Part shown: positions 1 to 8,792 of the stretch, piece by piece
How positions within the stretch are numbered: position 1 is the first letter of the stretch
Layout: each line of letters starts with the position of its first letter
Assembly (NCBI GenBank): GCA_946415345.1
Contig: CAMKRY010000006.1
Span: 1-41,053 of the forward strand
DNA from: an uncultured Bacteroidales bacterium
GTDB lineage: Bacteria; Bacteroidota; Bacteroidia; Bacteroidales; UBA932
Length of the DNA: 41,053 nucleotides
Direction: 5' to 3'
Notes under the pieces: generated by a model
The model's input: the letters and a program-made list of their open reading frames with translations, nothing else
The model's database searches: none
What the model was told of the DNA's origin: nothing
Translations under genes and position numbers: made by a program

Positions 1-1073
1 TCGAAGTACTCGATCTTCTTGCCGGAGAACTTCTGGTGGTTGCCGAGGTCGAAGTTGGTACGGCTGTGGATACCCTCGAGCTCCTTGAATCCGAACGGGA
101 AGTTGAACTCGATGTCCGTGGCGGCATTGGCGTAGTGCGCCAGCTTCTCATGGTCATGGAAACGGTAATTCTCAGCGCCCATGCCGAGGTTGACGTGCCA
201 CTTCATGCGGGTCTCTTTCCACTTGGCGAACCAGTCGAGTTCGGTACCCGGCTTGATGAAGAACTGCATCTCCATCTGCTCGAATTCGCGCATGCGGAAG
301 ATGAACTGGCGGGCGACGATCTCGTTGCGGAAGGCCTTGCCGATCTGGGCGATGCCGAACGGAATCTTCATACGGCCGGTCTTCTGAACATTGAGGTAGT
401 TGACGAAGATGCCCTGGGCGGTCTCCGGACGCAGGTAGATGATGTTGGCACCCTCGGCGGTCGAACCCATCGAGGTCTGGAACATCAGGTTGAACTGGCG
501 GACGTCCGTCCAGTTGCAGGTACCACTGATCGGGCAGACGATATTGTTGTCGATGATGATGTTGCGGTACTCGTTGAGGTCGTTGGCCTTCTCGGCGGCG
601 ACATAACGGTTGTGGACCTCGTCCCATTTCGCCTTCTCGCGAAGGACGTTGGGGTTGGTGGCGCGGAACTGAGCCTCGTCGAAGGCATCGCCGAATTTCT
701 TTCGGCCCTTCGCGACTTCCTTCTCGATCTTCTCCTCGATCTTGCCGAGGAAATCCTCAATCAGCACATCAGCTCTGTAGCGCTTTTTGCTGTCCTTGTT
801 GTCGATGAGCGGATCGTTGAAGGCGCCGACATGGCCGGAAGCCTCCCAGATGCGCGGGTGCATGAAAATCGCGGAGTCGATACCGACGATGTTCTCGTTG
901 AGGCGGGTCATGGCCTCCCACCAGTAGGTCTTGATATTGTTCTTGAGCTGGACACCCATCTGGCCGTAGTCATAAACAGCAGCCAGACCGTCATAAATCT
1001 CACTGGACGGGAAAATAAACCCGTACTCCTTGCAGTGTGCTACCAGCACCTTGAATAGTTCGTCCTGTGTCAT
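1..1073 (-). CDS. glyS: Glycyl-tRNA synthetase, class II homodimeric type (3' end outside window)
   Basis: Charges tRNA-Gly with glycine in the cytoplasm. The minus-strand reading begins MTQDELFKVLVAHCKEYGF and runs 357 codons to the window edge, so the C-terminal anticodon-binding part is missing. The text matches the one-subunit (eukaryotic/archaeal/Gram-positive-like) GlyRS: FIFPSSEIYDG near the start, GVQLKNNIKTYWW, RPETAQGIFVNY, and class II motif 2 around FRNEI with RMREFEQMEMQFF just after it. It lies downstream of the ABC-F gene on the same strand but is separated from it by 130 bp that hold a promoter-like -7 element and repeats, so it probably has its own start of transcription. The ATG is the only good start and is followed directly by conserved sequence. 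Confidence 0.96.
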   Translation of the reverse strand, partial: MTQDELFKVLVAHCKEYGFIFPSSEIYDGLAAVYDYGQMGVQLKNNIKTYWWEAMTRLNENIVGIDSAIFMHPRIWEASGHVGAFNDPLIDNKDSKKRYRADVLIEDFLGKIEEKIEKEVAKGRKKFGDAFDEAQFRATNPNVLREKAKWDEVHNRYVAAEKANDLNEYRNIIIDNNIVCPISGTCNWTDVRQFNLMFQTSMGSTAEGANIIYLRPETAQGIFVNYLNVQKTGRMKIPFGIAQIGKAFRNEIVARQFIFRMREFEQMEMQFFIKPGTELDWFAKWKETRMKWHVNLGMGAENYRFHDHEKLAHYANAATDIEFNFPFGFKELEGIHSRTNFDLGNHQKFSGKKIEYF

Positions 1074-1090
1074 ATCTTAATAATTGTCTT

Positions 1091-1160
1091 TTCAGCGTAA
1101 TACTGTCATTTCAGCGTAATACTGTCATTTCGAGCGTAGTCGAGAAATCTCGAGAAATCT
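1091..1160. repeat. Nested tandem duplications in the glyS leader
   Basis: Two perfect 19-bp copies (TTCAGCGTAATACTGTCAT) lie head to tail at 1091-1109 and 1110-1128. They run straight into a hairpin repeat unit at 1124-1150, whose last ten bases (CGAGAAATCT, 1141-1150) are duplicated at 1151-1160. The 19-mer resembles the left half of the hairpin unit, so the array probably arose by slippage or partial duplication of such units. Confidence 0.85.
1124..1150 (+). repeat. GTCAT...ATCT hairpin repeat, copy 1
   Basis: A 27-bp unit that starts GTCATTTCGAG and ends CGAGAAATCT, with TTTCGA pairing with TCGAGAAA across a short loop. Four further units of the same architecture occur in the window (10024, 11314, 11603, 37454). 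This copy is in the untranslated leader of glyS. Confidence 0.8.
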
Positions 1161-1170
1161 TTTGAACCTG

Positions 1171-1178
1171 CAAATATA
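1171..1178 (-). promoter_or_regulatory. Bacteroidota-type -7 element upstream of glyS
   Basis: On the minus strand the bases read TATATTTG, an exact match to the TAnnTTTG -7 box of Bacteroidota housekeeping promoters. It would start transcription near 1164 and give glyS a leader of about 90 nt made largely of repeats. I see no convincing TTTG -33 element at the right distance. Confidence 0.5.
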
Positions 1179-1203
1179 CAACTTTTTCTTCAGCTTCCGC
1201 TGA

Positions 1204-2976
1204 TTAAATCAGCGTCAGCTCCAGCCAGCGGGTCTCTTTCTCGTCGAGAAGGGCGGTGATTTCGCCGTAGCGGGAGGACGCCGCCATCAGGGCATCGCCG
1301 GCAAGAGTGCCAGAAGAAAGGTCCGCTTCGAGGGCCTCCTTCTCGGCCGTCAGCGCCGCAATTTCGGCCTCCAAGGCCTCCATTTCGCGTTCTTCCTTCC
1401 AGCTGCGCTTTTTCCTCACGGCTTTCGGGGTTATAACGGCTTTCTCCACACGTCCCTCCGTCTTTGTCGAAGCAACGGCGGTATCCTGGATGAACGAGCG
1501 GTACTCGGTATAGTTGCCGATGAAGTCCTTCACTACGCCGTCGCCGGTGAAGACCAGCAGATGGTCCACAAGGCGGTCGAGGAAGTGGCGGTCGTGGGAC
1601 ACTATGATCAGCGAACCCTTGTAGTCGTCCTTGAGATACTCCTCCAGGATCTCCAGCGTGACGATGTCTAGGTCGTTTGTCGGCTCGTCGAGAATCAGCA
1701 GGTTCGGCTTCTGCATCAGTACGGTCAGCAGGTAGAGGCGCCGCTTTTCCCCGCCGCTGAGGCGTTCCACGGGGGAATTCAGCATCTCGTGCGGGAAGAG
1801 GAAACGACCCAGCAGATGGGTGTCGGCGACCGTTTCCAGCACCGTCTGCCCGGGCTTGAAGGAGATGCCTTTCTGCCGGTAGTACCCAATCCGGAGCGAG
1901 TCGCCCCGTTCGATGACTCCGTCCATCTCACCGCCCCATTCCGGCCGCCAGCTGCCCGTGATGAGGTCCAGGAAGGTCGTCTTGCCGGAAGCGTTTCCGC
2001 CGACGATGCCGACCCTTTCGTAGCGCTGGAAGTTATAGCTGAAGCTATCTAAATAGCAGCGGCCCTCCCAGCTGAAGCTGACCCCCTTGCAATCAATGAC
2101 CTTGTTGCCCAGGTAGGTCTCGCCGGTAGCCATTTCGCCGAGGTCGACCTTGCGCTGGATGTAACTGCCCTCGGCCCGCTCGGCAATGCGCTCGAAGGCC
2201 TGCTTGCGGTATTTGGCCTTGCCGGTGCGGGCGCAGGGGGTGGCATGGATCCACTCCAGCTCGCGGCGGAAGAGGTTGCGGACGCGCTCGGTCTCGGCGT
2301 TGAACTGGTCGATGCGGTCCTGGCGCCGCTCGAGGAAGTTGACATAGTCGCCACGGTAGATATAGATCTGGCCGCGGTCCAGTTCCATCACGGTGTTGCA
2401 GATGCGGTCGAGGAAATAGCGGTCGTGGGTCACCATGAACAGGGTCCGGCGGGACTGCTTGAGGAAGTTCTCCAGCAGCTCGATGGCGTCGAGGTCGAGG
2501 TGGTTCGTCGGCTCGTCCATGATGTAGAAATCGGGCTCCGAGGCCAGCATGGACACGATGGCGACACGCTTGACCTCGCCGCCGGAGAGCTGGTCCATGC
2601 GTTTGTCGGGGCCGCCGAGACCGAACTGCGTCAGCAGCTGCTCCATCCGCAGCTCGTATTCCCACTGCGCCTCGCCCTCGATGCGCCACTGCCTGCGGGC
2701 GTCGTCCAGGATCTGCTCCCGGACGGTCCGCTGCGGGTCGTAGGCATACTCCTGCTCGAGGAAGGCGATGCGGATATCCTTGAGAAAGAGCACCTTTCCG
2801 CCGCTGTCGGAGCTGTCTTTTCCGGCCAGAATCCGCAGCAGCGAGGTCTTCCCCGAGCCGTTCGGCGCAATCAGCGCCACCTTGTCGCCTTCATTGATGT
2901 TGAAACCGATCCCGTCGAACAGCACTTTAGTGCCGTACGACTTGGAGATGTTTTCAATCTGGAGAAAGCTGGGCAT
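1204..2976 (-). CDS. uup: ABC-F family ATPase, Uup-like
   Basis: A soluble protein with two tandem ABC ATPase domains and no membrane segments, 590 residues, the usual size of Uup/ABC-F proteins, which act on ribosomes or branched DNA intermediates rather than as transporters. Domain 1 has Walker A (PNGSGKT), signature LSGGEVKR and Walker B with MDEPTNHLD. Domain 2 has GGNASGKT, LSGGEKRR and LDEPTNDLD. A Glu/Ala-rich C-terminal coiled coil (about residues 530-585) is typical of Uup and argues against EttA. The start ATG directly abuts the stop of the upstream 1116-residue gene, so the two are probably co-transcribed. Subfamily assignment rests on the C-terminal coiled coil only. Confidence 0.9.
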   Translation of the reverse strand: MPSFLQIENISKSYGTKVLFDGIGFNINEGDKVALIAPNGSGKTSLLRILAGKDSSDSGGKVLFLKDIRIAFLEQEYAYDPQRTVREQILDDARRQWRIEGEAQWEYELRMEQLLTQFGLGGPDKRMDQLSGGEVKRVAIVSMLASEPDFYIMDEPTNHLDLDAIELLENFLKQSRRTLFMVTHDRYFLDRICNTVMELDRGQIYIYRGDYVNFLERRQDRIDQFNAETERVRNLFRRELEWIHATPCARTGKAKYRKQAFERIAERAEGSYIQRKVDLGEMATGETYLGNKVIDCKGVSFSWEGRCYLDSFSYNFQRYERVGIVGGNASGKTTFLDLITGSWRPEWGGEMDGVIERGDSLRIGYYRQKGISFKPGQTVLETVADTHLLGRFLFPHEMLNSPVERLSGGEKRRLYLLTVLMQKPNLLILDEPTNDLDIVTLEILEEYLKDDYKGSLIIVSHDRHFLDRLVDHLLVFTGDGVVKDFIGNYTEYRSFIQDTAVASTKTEGRVEKAVITPKAVRKKRSWKEEREMEALEAEIAALTAEKEALEADLSSGTLAGDALMAASSRYGEITALLDEKETRWLELTLI

Positions 2977-5900
2977 TTACAGGATATCCGAGTACGTCAA
3001 AGGTTTCATGTAACGGTTATCCGTCGTGGGGTCGCCGTCCTTGTCGAGGTCGATATCGATGTCGATCGTGACAAATCCGCGGCCGCCTTCCCAGAAGAGA
3101 TTCTCGCCGTTGGCAATCCTCCGTTCGGTCTCCGCCTTGAGGGCAAGGAGATCATCCAGGGTAGCATCCACATGGCGGTTGACCAGATCGTCGCCGACGC
3201 GCTGGTAGAACGAATCCTGGAAATTGTAGGAAAGCGGAATGCCGCTGAAGGCCTGGCACAGCCACTGCGAACCCTCCCTCTTGTAGGAAGAATTCCAGCC
3301 CGTGAAATCCTTGAACGATCCGGAAGCGGTGGCGGAGTCCGTACAATAGTCGTAATGCCACTGGCTCTTGTCGTAATCGTACCATTCGCAGTTCGACTGG
3401 ATGCATTTCTTATAGGAGATGTTGTAGGAGCCCGAAAGCGACTCCTCAATGCCTTCAAATACATACTTATCGTCCTTCCGAACCATATCCCCGAGGCGCA
3501 TCTGATAATACAACGACATGGAAATCGTCACTGACGAGGTTTTATTCTTGCCCTCTTCGAAATCGCCATAGGAAGCGTTGCATTCGATATGCCACCGCCC
3601 TTTTCCTTCGTAAGTGATAGAAATCTCGCCCTTTTCGGCCCAGCACTCTCCGTGGAAACCCCACACAGCCGGGCTCTTGACGCAACTCAAATAGGTATCT
3701 TCCTCTTTCGAAATCAACCCATACGGAGAAATGTTCAGTGATACATACGGAACCTCGATGGTCGGCCGGATCAACCCCTGCGGGACATCGTCGCTGTCAT
3801 AGTCGCCATCATCCTCCAGATCAATCGGTTCCTCAGACTCTTCCTCCTCGAATTTTACGGCCGTAAAGGTATTCTTGTCCGACTCCGGAGACTCATAGAC
3901 GACCTTGTCGCTCTCCTTGTAGAACCAATGGACCGACAGCGCGAACTGGCCGCCGTCCTTGCTGAGGCCATCCAGCACCCAGGTCACCGGATTGTCCATT
4001 TTATCCGCCGGCACGGTCAGGGTCAGGTTCTCGCCCTTGGCGGGATAGAAGGTGACCTCCGCACCGGTGATCAGTTTGTATTTCTGCAGGTCCTTGCCGA
4101 CCGGCGGTAGCGTGAACACGACCGTATCCTTGTTCTGCCGCTTCATCCGGATCTCGCGGGGCTTGAACAGCGCCACGGCATAATACTTATCCGGCTCTTT
4201 TTCCTTGGAATAGGAAGACACCGCCGCTGCTACCTTGACATGTTTCGGTCCCTTGATATAAAGCTGCGATTTGTTGCCTTTGTCCTTGAATCCGACCGGT
4301 CCGTCAGCGAGATAGAAGCTGACGTATGGGCTGATCGTTCCGTCCGTCTTGTCGGTCACGAAGAGATTGAAGTCCGGTTTGGACTTCGCGCTTAGACCCA
4401 TGTGCCAGGTCCGGAAATAGAAATCCTTCTGGTCCACCTTCAGTTCATGCACGGGCATGCTTTCGCCGATGGACAGCTCTTTCGTATAGCATTCCTGCAG
4501 CAACTGGTTGATCTGATCCTTTGATTCCAGCGTATACTGCCTCTCGTAAAGGGCGTTCATGTGGCTATCGCAGAAATAGTTCCAGGCCTTGTCCCACTTG
4601 TCCTCGCTGAGCGGAATGCCGTAGCGGACCAATTCGCTGAAAGATGACCCGTGGTCGGGATACTGCTCGACGATGTAGTGCATCGAACGGTCCGGCTTGC
4701 CGGCAAATTCCCGCGCCGCCTCGATGACGTAGCCCATCGTATAACCTACGTCGGAGGCGTCTGCGATTTCCTGCACCGTCTTGTTATAGAGCCTGCTGGG
4801 AGAACCCAGATCGAGAATGGAATACTTGTCCGTCACAGATATCTCATTGAGGGAACGGGCGAAGACTTCCATGTTTTCCCGGGGCGACATCTGGAGATTG
4901 TCATTGTCCGGCGCATCGACATTGGCTGTGATGATGCCGTTCTTAAAGAACCAGCGGGCCGCGTCGAACTCCAGCACCGCCGCCGTCGCTTCGGCTGCAT
5001 ACATGCCCATATGGATCGGGCAGTAAAGTGTCTGCTGGCGGGCATGGAAGAGCTCGTGGACGACGGTGATCAGCGTGGACTGGCCGTACTTGGCATCTAC
5101 GGAGAAAGCTTTCTTTCCGGTTTTGCCGTCCGTCAGGATGCAGCAGTCGGCGTTGATCAGCAGGAAAGGCTGTCCGCCCACCAGATCATTGCCCACGCGC
5201 TTGACACAGCGCCCGTTGTCAGAGCCGATGACGGACCTGTCCACCAGATATACCTCCATGTCGATGTCCAGGGGACGCACTTTTGCCACCTTGTTGAGAT
5301 AATAGTTGGACAGCTTGACCATCTGGATGATCTGCAGGATGCTGTGCGGCAGCTGGGCGTCCGGACTGCTGTTGAGCTTCGTCAGAACAGGATCTTTCTC
5401 AATATATTGCTGCAGCAGGGCCTCCCGGTCGATGGTCTTTTTGGCCGCTTCGCGCTTGTCGCTCAGCATCCAGGAGTCCCACCACCCAAGTTCTTCCTTG
5501 CCGGAAGCCATCTTGTTGGCCCGGCGCTCGATCTCAGCGTCCACCTGCTTTCCGAGCTCCTCAACCCGTGCCAGAGCCTCGTTCTCGTTGTCCAGAAAGG
5601 CCTTGCCGCCGCCCGGCCGTTCCGTCGACGACCATTTGAAATAGAGCGTGAAATCTCCATTCTCGTCATCGACAGGTACTTCCATGTTGTCATACTCATC
5701 GTCGTTTCCCGTCATGAAGAATTTCTTCATGGACTTCTCCTGCACGGCGTGGACGTATTTCATGGTACCGTAAAAGACGAAAGCCGTCCCGATGGCTATC
5801 AGCAACAAGGAATTCTGGTTGCTGCGGAAGCAGAGCTGCGAGCCGTTCATCCGCGTCGAATAGCGGTACCGAGTCCCGTCTTCGGCGAGGCGCCAGATCT

Positions 5901-6327
5901 GCACGCGGTCGTACAGCTCGGGCGGAATCCCCATCTTTCCGAGGTCCATGCTGATCTCGAAATCCCCGGGGATCGTCTCCTGCGGGCCCATTCCGGCATC
6001 GAACTCAAACGCGCAGAGGGGCGTGACAGGCTCGTCTTTCAAAGCCTTCTCGGCGCGCGCCCACTGCTTTCCGTCAGCGAAAGCGAGGGTTATCTCGCGG
6101 TCCTTGTCCATGGCGTTCTCCGCCGCCTTGATCCGTATGCCCTCGACGGGCTCGATGTCCACCGGACGGCTGTTGCCATTGGGGCCGGTCGTGACGACCA
6201 TTTCCTGTTCCGTCTCCTCCCCGGCGCCTTTGACGAGGTACTTCATCGCAAGATACGGTCCCACCGATATCAGCGCGATGATGCAGAGCGACAGCAGGAT
6301 GTTGATACCCTTGCCTTTCTTTTCCAT
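2977..6327 (-). CDS. Large membrane-anchored HExxH (zinc metallopeptidase-like) protein
   Basis: I do not recognise a named family for this 1116-residue protein. Residues 8-31 form a hydrophobic N-terminal anchor and about 173-192 form a second hydrophobic stretch. VVHELFHARQQ gives a HExxH zinc motif (His424, Glu425, His428), and Glu446 in the following helix (AAEATAA) is a plausible third ligand, as in gluzincins. Residues about 210-300 are acidic and partly coiled. The C-terminal half (from about 580) looks beta-rich and holds an acidic stretch (EEEESEEPIDLEDDGDYDSD) and a Cys-containing repeat-like part. It starts 10 bp after the CotH-kinase gene and ends at the ATG of uup, so it belongs to the ruvA-cotH-uup run. 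A protease activity is inferred from the motif alone. Confidence 0.7.
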   Translation of the reverse strand: MEKKGKGINILLSLCIIALISVGPYLAMKYLVKGAGEETEQEMVVTTGPNGNSRPVDIEPVEGIRIKAAENAMDKDREITLAFADGKQWARAEKALKDEPVTPLCAFEFDAGMGPQETIPGDFEISMDLGKMGIPPELYDRVQIWRLAEDGTRYRYSTRMNGSQLCFRSNQNSLLLIAIGTAFVFYGTMKYVHAVQEKSMKKFFMTGNDDEYDNMEVPVDDENGDFTLYFKWSSTERPGGGKAFLDNENEALARVEELGKQVDAEIERRANKMASGKEELGWWDSWMLSDKREAAKKTIDREALLQQYIEKDPVLTKLNSSPDAQLPHSILQIIQMVKLSNYYLNKVAKVRPLDIDMEVYLVDRSVIGSDNGRCVKRVGNDLVGGQPFLLINADCCILTDGKTGKKAFSVDAKYGQSTLITVVHELFHARQQTLYCPIHMGMYAAEATAAVLEFDAARWFFKNGIITANVDAPDNDNLQMSPRENMEVFARSLNEISVTDKYSILDLGSPSRLYNKTVQEIADASDVGYTMGYVIEAAREFAGKPDRSMHYIVEQYPDHGSSFSELVRYGIPLSEDKWDKAWNYFCDSHMNALYERQYTLESKDQINQLLQECYTKELSIGESMPVHELKVDQKDFYFRTWHMGLSAKSKPDFNLFVTDKTDGTISPYVSFYLADGPVGFKDKGNKSQLYIKGPKHVKVAAAVSSYSKEKEPDKYYAVALFKPREIRMKRQNKDTVVFTLPPVGKDLQKYKLITGAEVTFYPAKGENLTLTVPADKMDNPVTWVLDGLSKDGGQFALSVHWFYKESDKVVYESPESDKNTFTAVKFEEEESEEPIDLEDDGDYDSDDVPQGLIRPTIEVPYVSLNISPYGLISKEEDTYLSCVKSPAVWGFHGECWAEKGEISITYEGKGRWHIECNASYGDFEEGKNKTSSVTISMSLYYQMRLGDMVRKDDKYVFEGIEESLSGSYNISYKKCIQSNCEWYDYDKSQWHYDYCTDSATASGSFKDFTGWNSSYKREGSQWLCQAFSGIPLSYNFQDSFYQRVGDDLVNRHVDATLDDLLALKAETERRIANGENLFWEGGRGFVTIDIDIDLDKDGDPTTDNRYMKPLTYSDIL

Positions 6328-6337
6328 ATATGTCTTT

Positions 6338-8131
6338 TTATTTGCGAATGAGCTGGTCGAAGCGGGTCAGGCGGTTGGTGATGTAATTCTTGACGGCATT
6401 GACCTCACCGGCATAGCTGCCGTAGGTCTTGGGGTTCTGGTGGACATACTGGCCGAGGATGGGCCAGCGCTTGAAATTAAGCTGCTGGGACTCTTGCAGC
6501 AGAGCCGCAGTCTCATCGACATAGGCATTCAGGTCGGCCAGTTTCGGCTTGGCCTCCTCCCAGAGCTGGACCAGCCGCGCCCGGGCGTTGGCATCCTGTT
6601 TGACGATGCGGTTCACCATTTTCCGGACGTCGTCGTCCGCTACCGATCCGGCCGAGGCATAGATAAAGTCGCTCAGGTTGTTGATCGGATAGGTGCGGTT
6701 GTCGTTCTCGAAAGCGAGGTCGTAATCCCAGACGGGACCGGTAAAGAAGGGTCCGTTGCCGGCATCCTTATACATATTGACGCTCCAGTAGGTGTCGGTA
6801 TTGCCGGAGAACTCGCCGACGATGAAATTGCGGAGGAAACTGTCGAGGTCGAGGTACTTCCGGTAGCCGCTGGTCGCATTCGTATAACTGGAGGAGAAAA
6901 CGGCCGTCTCCATCTGCTGGAAGTAGTTCTGGATATAGGTCTTCTGCGCGGCGGTAATCTTGTCGTCCTTGGGGTATTTGACGGTCACGGGAATGCCTTT
7001 GTTGGAGTAGAAATAGACATCCTCGTCGTAGGCATAGGCATCGATTTCGATGAAATAGCCGTCCTTGGCGGGCACCCGGCCCTCACCGACCTCCACCTGG
7101 TCGCAGAACTGGTAGCAGCCCTGGTATTCACCGTTGAGGACGAGGTCCACCGGCGTACAGAAGGGGGTATACACCATCCCCACGCGTCGGCTTACCTCAA
7201 AGGCTAAAATATTGCGCATCAATGTCTTGTCGCCGTAGTTGTTGATCAGCGTCCAACTCTTGTCCGTTGACGGCGCGCCGAGAGGATTCTGCTTCTCGGC
7301 GAACTTGATGCGGTAAGGCTTCTTGGGGAAGCCCCAGCTGGCGTTGCCGCGGCCGCGAACGCCCGTCAGCGCTGTAGAGAGCAGCTTCGTGCCGCCTTCC
7401 GAGATGATATAGACGTTGGAATTGACATAGTCCTTCTTGGAAGTAATCTCCTTTCCGCCCTCGGTATTGATGACCACGGTCGGAAGGTTGGTCAGCTGGC
7501 ACAGCTGCGTATCGTCGCCCTTCGCCTTGTATCCATAGAATTCAATCTCGGAAACATTGCAGCGGACATCGTTGGGGGTGACATAGCGGACATAGCGGAA
7601 ACCGCGGGAGCAGGCTACGTCGATATACTGCATCGTGCGGTTCTGGCCATTTTCCTTGACGATGGCCAGCGGCAGGGCGTCGCTGAAGTCGGGCTGGTTG
7701 GCCCCCTCGAACAGGGCCAGCAGGACGCGACTCTGGTGGTCGATGCGGGGCGAGCAGCCCACCTTCGTTATCACATGCGGTTCACCCAGATCCAGTCCCA
7801 CCCAGGTGCGGCTGCGGTCATAGGTCGCGACGAAAGTGTCATAATTGCCATCGAAGGCGTTAGCGCCGGTATTGACCGTCGTCGTCGCCTGACCGGTATT
7901 GTAATTGACGAACCGGGACGTGCCGATAAGGGTTCCGGTCAGTTTGAGGGGGGTCGTATCCACCGGCGGATCCTCCGGGTCGTCCGGATCATCGGGATCC
8001 TCCGGCTGCTGCGGATCCGGCTCCTCAGGCTTCTCCACGGGCGGGTCCACCAGCTCCACCGAGTCCTTGTCGCAAGCGTACGGGACCAGCAGCGCCAGGC
8101 ACAGCAAGGCAATGAATCCGAGCTTTCTCAT
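6338..8131 (-). CDS. CotH-type kinase lipoprotein with N-terminal discoidin-like domain
   Basis: A 597-residue surface or periplasmic lipoprotein. The signal peptide ends in LLVPYAC (lipidated Cys20) and is followed by a Pro/Asp/Glu-rich linker (residues 28-60). Residues about 64-200 resemble an F5/8 type C (discoidin) carbohydrate-binding fold (FDGNYDTF, WVGLDLGEPHVITKVG, ISEIEFYG-like end). The rest matches the CotH family, atypical protein kinases first described on Bacillus spore coats: RGRGNASWGFPKKPYRIKF (259-277), the LNGEYQGCYQFCDQ segment, and the metal-binding PVWDYDLAF motif (Asp469, Asp471). The gene stops 10 bp before the HExxH gene and starts 3 bp after ruvA. Kinase activity is expected for the family but the substrate is unknown. 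Confidence 0.88.
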   Translation of the reverse strand: MRKLGFIALLCLALLVPYACDKDSVELVDPPVEKPEEPDPQQPEDPDDPDDPEDPPVDTTPLKLTGTLIGTSRFVNYNTGQATTTVNTGANAFDGNYDTFVATYDRSRTWVGLDLGEPHVITKVGCSPRIDHQSRVLLALFEGANQPDFSDALPLAIVKENGQNRTMQYIDVACSRGFRYVRYVTPNDVRCNVSEIEFYGYKAKGDDTQLCQLTNLPTVVINTEGGKEITSKKDYVNSNVYIISEGGTKLLSTALTGVRGRGNASWGFPKKPYRIKFAEKQNPLGAPSTDKSWTLINNYGDKTLMRNILAFEVSRRVGMVYTPFCTPVDLVLNGEYQGCYQFCDQVEVGEGRVPAKDGYFIEIDAYAYDEDVYFYSNKGIPVTVKYPKDDKITAAQKTYIQNYFQQMETAVFSSSYTNATSGYRKYLDLDSFLRNFIVGEFSGNTDTYWSVNMYKDAGNGPFFTGPVWDYDLAFENDNRTYPINNLSDFIYASAGSVADDDVRKMVNRIVKQDANARARLVQLWEEAKPKLADLNAYVDETAALLQESQQLNFKRWPILGQYVHQNPKTYGSYAGEVNAVKNYITNRLTRFDQLIRK

Positions 8132-8134
8132 CCC

Positions 8135-8731
8135 CTAGAGGCGCTGTAGGGCCGCTTTGATGATCTCTTCAACCTTGGCGGCGGGGTTCTCCTTGAGAAT
8201 GGCCGGGATCACCTTGGCGATATTGGCCTTGGAGAAGCCGAGCATGACGAGGGCTGTCGTCGCTTCGTCGACCGTCGCGGCGTTATCTGCTTTGGCAAAA
8301 ATGGTCACTTCGCCATTGTCCGCCCCGGCGCCCTTGACAATCTTGTCCTTGAGCTCCAGAATGACGCGCTGGGCGCTCTTGGCGCCGATTCCCTTGATGC
8401 TCTTGATGCGGTTGACATCCTCGCTGAGGATGGCCTGGCGGATCTCCTCGGCGGTCAGCGACGAGAGCATCATCCGGGCCGTACCGGCACCGATGCCGGT
8501 GACGCTGATGAGCAGGCGGAAGAGCTCGCGCTCATCCTTGGTGGCGAAGCCGTAATACTGCTCGTCGTCCTCGCGGAGATAGTGGTGGATGTATGCCTGA
8601 GCATTGTCCTTGCCTTTCAGCTGCTCGAAAGTCTGCAGCGAAATGAGAATATGATAGCCGATGCCGCCGGTCTCCAGAATGAGGTCCGTCGGGGTCAGTT
8701 CGGCGATGGTTCCTTTTATATAATCGATCAT
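8135..8731 (-). CDS. ruvA: Holliday junction DNA helicase subunit RuvA
   Basis: RuvA binds four-way DNA junctions as a tetramer and loads the RuvB motor. The 198-residue protein begins MIDYIKGTIAELTPTDLILE, the standard N-terminal OB fold, followed by helix-hairpin-helix motifs (ISVTGIGAGTARMML and IKGIGAKSAQRVILELKDK) and a C-terminal RuvB-binding three-helix domain (VDEATTALVMLGFS). An upstream in-frame ATG would add 23 residues, but family members begin at MIDYIKG and a -7 box lies just upstream of this ATG. ruvB is in the same window but 26 kb away, so the two are not one operon here. Its downstream partners (CotH kinase, HExxH protein) are unexpected for a recombination gene. Confidence 0.96.
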   Translation of the reverse strand: MIDYIKGTIAELTPTDLILETGGIGYHILISLQTFEQLKGKDNAQAYIHHYLREDDEQYYGFATKDERELFRLLISVTGIGAGTARMMLSSLTAEEIRQAILSEDVNRIKSIKGIGAKSAQRVILELKDKIVKGAGADNGEVTIFAKADNAATVDEATTALVMLGFSKANIAKVIPAILKENPAAKVEEIIKAALQRL

Positions 8732-8736
8732 AGATG

Positions 8737-8744
8737 CAAAAATA
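8737..8744 (-). promoter_or_regulatory. -7 element for ruvA
   Basis: Minus-strand TATTTTTG matches TAnnTTTG and ends 5 bp before the ruvA ATG, implying a very short leader. The nearest TTTG upstream is only 14 bp away, too close for a normal -33 box, so only the -7 element is supported. Confidence 0.4.
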
Positions 8745-8754
8745 TCAATTTTCA

Positions 8755-8786
8755 TTGTCAAATGAAAGAAGTCTTTCGTAAATTTG
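8755..8786 (+). promoter_or_regulatory. Promoter for the sufS-sufE-folK operon
   Basis: TTG at 8755-8757 and TAAATTTG at 8779-8786 are separated by 21 bp, the Bacteroidota -33/-7 layout. The -7 box ends 6 bp before the sufS ATG, so the message is nearly leaderless. The coaX promoter at 39819-39851 has the same -7 box and the same 21-bp spacing, which supports both. Confidence 0.6.
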
Positions 8787-8792
8787 CAAGCT

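Noticed and set aside
1074..1203. CRISPR array in the glyS leader
   Set aside because: The direct repeats are adjacent with no spacers, there are only two copies, and no cas gene is nearby.
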